From assembly GCA_046331265.1 (NCBI GenBank), contig JAXLRE010000006.1, positions 1-64,000 on the forward strand: 64,000 bases of DNA. The letters run 5' to 3'. The notes below the pieces were generated by a model. It was not told where the DNA came from. It saw nothing but the letters and a program-made list of their open reading frames with translations, and did no database searches. The stretch comes from JAGPDB01 sp046331265. Lineage in GTDB: Bacteria > Actinomycetota > Acidimicrobiia > IMCC26256 > JAGPDB01. Both the position numbers and the translations under genes were made by a program. Of this stretch, positions 57,930 through 64,000 are shown piece by piece. Within the stretch, counting starts at the first letter, position 1. Every line of letters starts with the position of its first letter.

Positions 57930-58913
57930 ATGGAGTTAGTGACCAAAAAACGGTTCATGCTTGTTAGCGGTAGCGGTAACGAAAAGCTTGCTAAAGAAAT
58001 AGCGGATGAATTAAAAGTTCAATTAGGTGAAATGTCATTATCAACATTTTCAAATGGTGAACTATACGTTCGTTACGCAGATTCAATCCGTGGTGCAGAC
58101 GTATTTATAATCCAATCTCATTGTGAACCAATTAACGATCGAATAATGGAACAAATGATTATGATCGATGCTGCAAAGCGTGCATCAGCAAAAAGAATTA
58201 CAGCCGTTGTTCCTTTTTACGGTTATGCACGACAAGATAGGAAAGCACAAGGTCGTGAGTCGATAACAGCAAAATTGATTGCTGATATGTTAACTGTTGC
58301 TGGTGTTGATCGGGTTATCAGTGTTGATTTACATACAGGTCAGATACAGGGATTTTTTGATTGTCCTGTTGACCACTTAACTGCGGTGCCGCTTTTGGCT
58401 GAATATCTTGGCGAAAAAATAGGAAGCGATATAACAGTTGTATCACCAGATGCAGGTGGTGGTAAGAGAGCTAGGAAATTCGCGAACATTTTAGAAACAA
58501 TGGGTATTGACACAGAATTAGCTTTTATTGACAAGCGTCGACCAAAAGGAACTTTCAATCAATCAGTTGCAGAAGAAGTTGTAGGTGAAGTCGATGGACG
58601 TAATTGTGTCCTTGTTGATGACATGATTGACACTGCAGGAACAATGTGTGCTGCTGCAGAATTGTTAAAAGAACGCGGAGCTAAAGACGTATATATGGCA
58701 GCAACGCATGGAGTGCTTTCTGGTCCAGCTATTGAACGTTTAGAAAAAGCTTCAGTTAAAGAAGTTGTAATTACAAACACTATTCCACTTAGCGCAAATG
58801 CATCTACAAAAATCACAGCACTATCTATTGCGCCAGTTATCGCTAAAGCTTTGGACCATGTTTTTGAAGATGCAAGTGTTTCTGAAATGTTTCATGGTGA
58901 CAACTATCAATAA
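57930..58913 (+). CDS. prs: Ribose-phosphate pyrophosphokinase
   Basis: Prs makes PRPP from ribose 5-phosphate and ATP for nucleotide, His and Trp synthesis. The motifs FSNGELYVRYADSIRG, YARQDRKAQGRE, SVDLHTGQIQGFFDCPVDHL and the PRPP loop VLVDDMIDTAGTM are intact. An AAGGAG ribosome site serves either the ATG at 57930 or a TTG one codon upstream. I prefer the ATG. Confidence 0.94.
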   Translation: MELVTKKRFMLVSGSGNEKLAKEIADELKVQLGEMSLSTFSNGELYVRYADSIRGADVFIIQSHCEPINDRIMEQMIMIDAAKRASAKRITAVVPFYGYARQDRKAQGRESITAKLIADMLTVAGVDRVISVDLHTGQIQGFFDCPVDHLTAVPLLAEYLGEKIGSDITVVSPDAGGGKRARKFANILETMGIDTELAFIDKRRPKGTFNQSVAEEVVGEVDGRNCVLVDDMIDTAGTMCAAAELLKERGAKDVYMAATHGVLSGPAIERLEKASVKEVVITNTIPLSANASTKITALSIAPVIAKALDHVFEDASVSEMFHGDNYQ

Positions 58914-58933
58914 ACTTTTTTAAAGAATAAATC

Positions 58934-58939
58934 TATTTT
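58934..58939 (+). promoter_or_regulatory. Leaderless -10 box of the gene at 58945
   Basis: TATTTT (TANNNT) ends 5 bases before the ATG, and no ribosome site is visible. Confidence 0.35.
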
Positions 58940-58944
58940 TACTT

Positions 58945-59715
58945 ATGTTTAAATCTGCATTGCCTATAACTGGTGCTTGTGATCAAATGCCATTGCATTG
59001 GGGTGTAGATTATGATCCTCTTTCTGTTCGTAAACTATCAGGATTTGGAAATCTAATTGATGATTTAACACGCTCAACTGATCAAGCTGTTAGGTCAATC
59101 GCAGATGTGTTTTTTGATCCTTCAAAATCATGTGACGATCGTGCGTATGAATGTCTTGAAATTTATTGCCATGATAGTGGTGTAAGTATTTCTATAGATT
59201 TTTCGGCTACCCAAATTGATATACGAATAAATTATGGAACTGATTGTGAAGTTTTAATAAGTGATGTCTTAGGGCACAATGGCAACTTACTTGGTTTGCC
59301 AGATAACGAAATTCAATTATTAATTCAAGCGTTGATGGATCACGAAAAGTTGATTGCATATGCAAGAAGAATTGATCAAGCATTTTCGCAGGCTAATGGA
59401 AGACCTTCATATTTACAAGGAAAAAATGCAAGCAAAGTTAGATTTATAAGTGATCCTAACTATTCAGATATTGAGACGCCTCCGCATGTTGATTATGGCG
59501 ATCTTACTGTCGTGAGCGCTGCAAATGATCCAGATCTATACACTTTTATTAATAGACAAGCACCAAATGGAGCTTTTCAACGAGACGATAGAGTTGCTAT
59601 AGAAAAAGGTGATTTGCAATTATTTTGTGCAACGAGAACTCACCATTGTCGACCCACAGTTCAAACAGGTGAAACTCTCCACCGAATAGCTGCAATAACA
59701 GGATTTAACAGATAA
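58945..59715 (+). CDS. Uncharacterised protein with a 2-oxoglutarate/Fe(II) oxygenase-like C-terminus
   Basis: I do not recognise a named family. The C-terminal 80 residues read like a double-stranded beta-helix dioxygenase. There is an H-x-D pair (His181, Asp183 in PPHVDYGDLTVVS), a GDLQLFCATRT strand, a distal His (His233 or His234, THHCRPT) and an Arg in LHRIAAITGF that could bind 2-oxoglutarate. The first 150 residues are of mixed fold with several cysteines. It sits between prs and the bL25 gene, where mycobacteria have an unrelated lipoprotein gene. Confidence 0.5.
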   Translation: MFKSALPITGACDQMPLHWGVDYDPLSVRKLSGFGNLIDDLTRSTDQAVRSIADVFFDPSKSCDDRAYECLEIYCHDSGVSISIDFSATQIDIRINYGTDCEVLISDVLGHNGNLLGLPDNEIQLLIQALMDHEKLIAYARRIDQAFSQANGRPSYLQGKNASKVRFISDPNYSDIETPPHVDYGDLTVVSAANDPDLYTFINRQAPNGAFQRDDRVAIEKGDLQLFCATRTHHCRPTVQTGETLHRIAAITGFNR

Positions 59716-59796
59716 TTACTGGTGAAGTGGCACGAAGGAGCTGTTTTCTAGCAGAATATATGTTCTGATTTTTGAAGTTATTATTAAGGAATACAA

Positions 59797-60453
59797 ATGG
59801 CAGCTACAGAATTAAAAGCAACAATGAGAACCAGCCTAGGTTCAGCAAATTCTCGACGTGAACGAAACGAAGGACAGGTGCCTGCTGTTGTTTATGGGCA
59901 TGGATCAGAAACACTTTCTGTATCTGTAAATGCTTTAGAACTAAATCGTATTCTTGCAAGTGAGACTGGTGCGAACACCTTAATTGCTCTCGACATTGAT
60001 GGGAAAAAAGACACTGCACTAGCACGTCAAATTAAACGTCATCCGACTAAGCCACAAATAACTCACGTAGATTTCATTCGTGTAAACGTAAATGAAGAAG
60101 TTGTAGCTGAAGTTACGTTGCACCTTGAAGGTGAACCTGAAGGTGTTAAAGATGGTGGGCGTTTAGAGCAGATTCACTTCACTTTAACGGTAAAGGCAAA
60201 ACCTGCAGACATTCCAGTATCACTTTCACACGACATTTCTGCAATGACAATTGGTGGACACCTAGAGGTGGGCGAAATTGTATTGCCAAGTGGTGTTACA
60301 AGTGAACAAGAAGCAGACACTGTAGTGGCAGTTATTTCAGTTCCTCGTGGTAAGTCAGATGAAGAAGCAGCAGAAGGTGCTGAGGGCGAAGCAGCAGAAG
60401 GCGATGTAGCTGCAACAGCTTCAACTGAAGGTGAATCAAAAGATAAAGAGTAA
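59797..60453 (+). CDS. rplY: 50S ribosomal protein bL25 (CTC form)
   Basis: bL25 binds 5S rRNA. This is the long CTC-type form. Residues 1-95 are the 5S-binding domain (SRRERNEGQVPAVVYGHG, RHPTKPQITHVDFIRV), residues 96-185 the TL5/CTC C-terminal domain (LHLEGEPEGVKDGG), and the last 30 residues an acidic Glu/Ala tail. A TTAAGGA site precedes the ATG. pth follows after 9 bases. Confidence 0.94.
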   Translation: MAATELKATMRTSLGSANSRRERNEGQVPAVVYGHGSETLSVSVNALELNRILASETGANTLIALDIDGKKDTALARQIKRHPTKPQITHVDFIRVNVNEEVVAEVTLHLEGEPEGVKDGGRLEQIHFTLTVKAKPADIPVSLSHDISAMTIGGHLEVGEIVLPSGVTSEQEADTVVAVISVPRGKSDEEAAEGAEGEAAEGDVAATASTEGESKDKE

Positions 60454-60462
60454 TCTATTGCT

Positions 60463-61029
60463 GTGGAATTCATAGTCATAGGTTTAGGCAATCCTGGTAA
60501 GGAATACGAAAACTCTCGTCATAACGTTGGCTACAAAACAATAGATATTTTGTGTGACCGTTATGGCGTTAAGTTGTCTAAAGAAACTTCTTCATCACAA
60601 GGTGCTTCTATTGTTCTTGGTGGACATAAAACTCTTATAGCTAAATCAAATACCTTTATGAATGATTCTGGTGTAGCTGTTGGAGAAATAATAAGAAGAT
60701 ATAAGGTCGGTCCTAAAAATTTGATTGTTGTTCATGATGAACTAGATCTCGAAGACGGAATTGTAAAGATAAAGCTTGGCGGTGGATTAGCTGGCCATAA
60801 TGGCTTACGCTCAATTAAGCAACATATAAAAACACAAGATTTTATTCGTGTCCGTATAGGAGTTGGAAAGCCATCTCATAAAACACAAGGAGCAAGTCAT
60901 GTGCTTAAGGCTCTAAGTAAAAAAGAAATGGAAGAACTTCTTATTTCATGTGAAATGTCTGCAGATATCGTGGAAACGATTATTGAAACAAATCTTGAAA
61001 ACGCCATGCTCAAGTTTCATTCGCTCTAG
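60463..61029 (+). CDS. pth: Peptidyl-tRNA hydrolase
   Basis: Pth releases peptides from peptidyl-tRNA that drops off ribosomes. The active-site residues are in GLGNPGKEYENSRHNVGY (catalytic His), KSNTFMNDSG, VVHDELDLEDG (Asp) and GGGLAGHNGLRSI. It has 188 residues and a GTG start. bL25-pth is a standard pair. Confidence 0.95.
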   Translation: MEFIVIGLGNPGKEYENSRHNVGYKTIDILCDRYGVKLSKETSSSQGASIVLGGHKTLIAKSNTFMNDSGVAVGEIIRRYKVGPKNLIVVHDELDLEDGIVKIKLGGGLAGHNGLRSIKQHIKTQDFIRVRIGVGKPSHKTQGASHVLKALSKKEMEELLISCEMSADIVETIIETNLENAMLKFHSL

Positions 61030-61054
61030 TAATAAATAGATATATATTTTTCGC

Positions 61055-61060
61055 TAATCT
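61055..61060 (+). promoter_or_regulatory. Leaderless -10 box of mfd
   Basis: TAATCT (TANNNT) ends 8 bases before the mfd ATG. No ribosome-binding site is present. Confidence 0.4.
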
Positions 61061-61068
61061 TAATTTAA

Positions 61069-64000
61069 ATGAATAAGAACGCACAGGCGCCTTTTGCCAA
61101 CTTAGTGGCGGAGCTATGTTCAAATTCTCAAAGTGATGTAATAAAGAAAAATATTGGTTCATCTTTAGCTGTACCAGAAAAGATTAGATCTTTGTGCGTT
61201 GCAATAGCGTCGCAAAATTTTGATTCAACATTATTAGTTATAACGCCTACGAATACACAAGCGCAGTCGCTGGCATATGATCTCGAGAACTTTCTAGATA
61301 AAGATGTAATTGAATATTTTCCTGCATGGGAAACACTTCCGTTTGAAAGAGTGAGCCCTTCAATAGAAGCCATGGGACATAGATGTAGAGTAATTTCAAA
61401 ATTACATTCGAATAAAAAACCAAAAGTAGTTGTTGCTTCCGCGCGTGCAGCTGCGCAGAAAATTATTAAAAATGATATAACTGGTTTTCCGATAACTAAA
61501 AATGAAGAGTTAGATAGAGATTATCTAATTAATACTCTCGTAACTTGGGGATACTCACGTGAGTTTCAAGTTGAATCTCGTGGCGAATTTTCAGTGCGTG
61601 GTTCTATATTAGATATTTTTCCTTCTACTACAGCTCACCCAATAAGGATTGAATTTTGGGGCGACACAGTTGAAAGAATTAGTGAATTTTCTATTGCTGA
61701 TCAAAGATCAAAAACAACAATCGAGAATCTAGAAATTTTTCCGGCAAGAGAATTAATCGTTGATGACGAACTTATTAATAAAGCAAATGAACTAGCGATA
61801 AGTTTTACATGGGCGAGTCAATCGTTAGAAGCAATATCAAACAGAGAAATTTTTGATGGCATGGAATCGTTTCTTCCAATACTTAGTGCTGACCAAAACG
61901 GCATTTTCTCTTGCGTTTCTGGAGACGATCAAATTATTTTATGTGATCCAACCCAAATTAATCATAGATTAAATGATTTAATCCAAGAAGAAAGTGCTTT
62001 GGCTCAAACTTTAAGTGTCACATGGGATGCAAATGTAAAAGACACGCCAAGTCTGTTCATTAACCTAGAAAAAATTGTCAGTGATATTAACTGTACCAAA
62101 ACCCATTGGCCTTCAATAGCGACAGGTGTAAATATCGAATCTGTTTTATCTATGGGATTCGATTCTCCTCGTGGTGACATTGTTGAATTAACGAAACGAT
62201 TACGCAAACAAGTAGATGATGGTTTTACAACGATATTAGTTTCAGACTCTTCTTCAGGGGTCAAACGTATTTGCGATCAATTATCTAAAGAAGGTTTAAA
62301 CGTAACTGTTATTGATGAATATCCGAGCGTTGGAAATCTGCAAGGAATTTATGCTCTTGTTGCGACGCTAGAACATGGTTTTGTCAGTTCAACGTTTTCT
62401 GTTTCAATAATCACAGACCATGAACTTGCAGGACGACGCCATGTTAGAAGGTCAAGTTTAGGGTCAAGGAAATCAATACAAACTTATGACGATTTAACAA
62501 AAGGTGATTATGTTGTGCATCACCACCACGGTGTAGGTGTATTTGAAGGCTTGGAAACAAAAACCATGATGGGAGTCACACGTGAATATTTAATACTTTC
62601 TTTTAAAGGTAGCGATAAATTATTCGTTCCTTCTGACCAAGTTGGTTTGGTTCGTAAATATATAGGTACAGACAAACCTGTATTGAATAAATTAGGCGGA
62701 GCTGACTTTGAGAAGACAAAAAATTCGATTCGATCACAAGTTAATTTAATCGCTCAAGAGCTAATTGTTTTATACAGAAAAAGACTAAATACAAAAGGAC
62801 ATGCATTTTCGCCAGATAATAATTGGCAAAAGGAAATGGAAGATCTTTTCCCTTACGAACTGACAATAGATCAGGCACGTGCCATTAATGAAGTTAAGCA
62901 AGATATGGAAAATGATTATCCTATGGATCGTCTTGTGTGCGGCGATGTTGGCTTTGGTAAAACTGAAGTCGCCTTAAGAGCAGCATTTAAAGCAGTGCAA
63001 GATTCCAAACAGGTAGCTGTTTTAGTGCCGACAACATTATTAGCTACACAGCATGGACATACATTTGAAAGTCGTTTAACTTCATTCGGTTTAAACGTTC
63101 AAGTGCTATCAAGGTTTAAAACCGCAAAAGAGCAAAGACAAATTTTAGATGATTTAAAAACTGGGGCAGTAGATGTCGTCATTGGTACGCATCGATTGCT
63201 TTCTAAAGATGTAAGTTTTAAAAACTTAGGTCTTTTAATCGTTGATGAAGAACAACGATTTGGGGTGTCTCATAAAGAAGCTTTAAAACATTTTACGATA
63301 AATGTCGATGTCTTAACTCTAAGTGCTACGCCAATTCCTCGTACTTTAGAAATGTCCCTTACAGGTATTAGGGACATGTCAATGATTACGACACCGCCAG
63401 CAGAACGGCAACCCATACTTACATATGTTCACGAATATGATGAAAGAGCAGTAGCCGAAGCGATCAGACGCGAATTGTTACGCGAAGGACAAGTATTTTT
63501 TGTTCATAACCGCGTTCGAGACTTAGAACATATCGCAGATCGCGTGCGAGATCTTGTACCTGAGGCAAAAGTTATAACAGCACATGGTCAAATGAGCGAA
63601 ACAAAACTTGAACGTATAGTAGAAGACTTTTATGAGAAAAAATATGACGTACTTATTGCAACAACAATTATAGAAAGTGGTCTTGATTTACCTTCTGTAA
63701 ATACATTGATTGTTGACCGCGCAGATGCAATGGGGCTTGCTCAGCTTTACCAATTACGTGGTCGGGTGGGTCGCCGTGGTCAAAGAGCTTATGCGTATTT
63801 ATTCTCACCTCAGAATAAAGCTATCTCTCATGAGGCATACGAACGTCTAAAAACAATAGGCGAATTTACTGAACTCGGATCAGGTTTCAAAATTGCTATG
63901 AGAGATTTAGAAATGCGAGGGGCAGGTTCTCTTTTAGGTGATGTTCAGTCTGGACATATAGCAGCAGTAGGTTTTGATCTTTATTGTGAGATGGTGACAA
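61069..64000 (+). CDS. mfd: Transcription-repair coupling factor Mfd (3' end beyond the window)
   Basis: Mfd removes stalled RNA polymerase at DNA lesions and recruits UvrA. The frame from the ATG at 61069 has no stop up to the window end (about 977 codons seen of an expected 1100 or more). Seen in order are the UvrB-like domain (FPAWETLPFERVSPS), the polymerase-interacting CarD-like domain (KGDYVVHHHHGVGVFEGLE), and the RecG-like helicase motor: Walker A GDVGFGKTEVAL, DEEQRFG, LSATPIPRTL, and motif VI QLRGRVGRRGQRAYAY. The C-terminal UvrA-binding domain is cut off. Confidence 0.96.
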   Translation, partial: MNKNAQAPFANLVAELCSNSQSDVIKKNIGSSLAVPEKIRSLCVAIASQNFDSTLLVITPTNTQAQSLAYDLENFLDKDVIEYFPAWETLPFERVSPSIEAMGHRCRVISKLHSNKKPKVVVASARAAAQKIIKNDITGFPITKNEELDRDYLINTLVTWGYSREFQVESRGEFSVRGSILDIFPSTTAHPIRIEFWGDTVERISEFSIADQRSKTTIENLEIFPARELIVDDELINKANELAISFTWASQSLEAISNREIFDGMESFLPILSADQNGIFSCVSGDDQIILCDPTQINHRLNDLIQEESALAQTLSVTWDANVKDTPSLFINLEKIVSDINCTKTHWPSIATGVNIESVLSMGFDSPRGDIVELTKRLRKQVDDGFTTILVSDSSSGVKRICDQLSKEGLNVTVIDEYPSVGNLQGIYALVATLEHGFVSSTFSVSIITDHELAGRRHVRRSSLGSRKSIQTYDDLTKGDYVVHHHHGVGVFEGLETKTMMGVTREYLILSFKGSDKLFVPSDQVGLVRKYIGTDKPVLNKLGGADFEKTKNSIRSQVNLIAQELIVLYRKRLNTKGHAFSPDNNWQKEMEDLFPYELTIDQARAINEVKQDMENDYPMDRLVCGDVGFGKTEVALRAAFKAVQDSKQVAVLVPTTLLATQHGHTFESRLTSFGLNVQVLSRFKTAKEQRQILDDLKTGAVDVVIGTHRLLSKDVSFKNLGLLIVDEEQRFGVSHKEALKHFTINVDVLTLSATPIPRTLEMSLTGIRDMSMITTPPAERQPILTYVHEYDERAVAEAIRRELLREGQVFFVHNRVRDLEHIADRVRDLVPEAKVITAHGQMSETKLERIVEDFYEKKYDVLIATTIIESGLDLPSVNTLIVDRADAMGLAQLYQLRGRVGRRGQRAYAYLFSPQNKAISHEAYERLKTIGEFTELGSGFKIAMRDLEMRGAGSLLGDVQSGHIAAVGFDLYCEMVT

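Overview
The window is a gene-dense, AT-rich bacterial chromosome segment (about one third G+C by eye). Several markers point to Actinomycetota: a WhiB protein, a CarD/RbpA-type CarD, an IdeR/DtxR regulator with an iron box, actinobacterial HemQ, a PAC2-family protein, an Rv2466c-type mycothiol-dependent reductase, a SepX/GlpR-like membrane protein, and the tiny ribosomal proteins bS22 and bL37. Low G+C, short spacers and many leaderless genes suggest a streamlined marine lineage such as the low-G+C Acidimicrobiia (Candidatus Actinomarinales). That placement is inference. I see no rRNA, CRISPR array, transposase, integrase or prophage, and no gene-free stretch longer than 300 bases. The longest is 6245-6499, which holds a hairpin.

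Layout. 1-5.4 kb: end of a dienelactone hydrolase, carD, fused ispDF, cysS, an rRNA methyltransferase (rlmB type), tRNA-Thr and a LytR_C protein. 5.4-9.5 kb: HAD phosphatase, secreted protein, FTR1-cupredoxin iron permease under an iron box, and ideR. 9.5-17 kb: groL with a perfect CIRCE, hemQ, three unknown genes, an M20 peptidase, PAC2 protein and whiB. 17-24.3 kb: LysR regulator, PAP2 enzyme, tldD/tldE, and a MacB-like ABC pair. 24.3-33.9 kb: uppP, SAF protein, FmdB/Ruc-like protein, plsY, galU, moaC, sepX-like gene, translin-family gene, trpEG, mscL, an orphan parA and small genes. 33.9-40.3 kb: serC, SGNH plus MBOAT O-acylation pair, a DapA-like pseudoenzyme, EamA transporter with bL37, and DUF192. 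40.3-48.4 kb: rsmI, metG, tatD, GGDEF gene, an RpfB-like factor, rsmA, ispE, bS22 and tRNA-Gln. 48.4-54.8 kb: ExoD, the mycothiol-type reductase, an ABC exporter, a two-component system with a small LTxxQ/Spy-like target protein, and a desaturase. 55-64 kb: LPxTG protein, glmU, prs, an oxygenase-like gene, bL25, pth and the 5' part of mfd.

Gene order from fmdB through mfd (galU, sepX, mscL, rsmI, metG, tatD, rpfB-like, rsmA, ispE, glmU, prs, bL25, pth, mfd) matches, as a set, a conserved actinobacterial housekeeping region known from Mycobacterium tuberculosis.

The most interesting signals are four. First, the two-component system promoter and the promoter of the adjacent small secreted protein share the same operator (TTCAG direct repeat, 11-bp period) at an identical distance from the -10 box, which defines an autoregulated envelope-stress circuit. 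Second, a 52-53 bp repeat with inverted ends occurs twice, and one copy supplies the C-terminus of a sortase-type surface protein. Third, an FTR1 permease is fused to a cupredoxin domain through an intact lipobox, behind an iron box placed on a leaderless promoter. Fourth, a DapA-fold protein has lost its catalytic lysine and gained an acidic tail.
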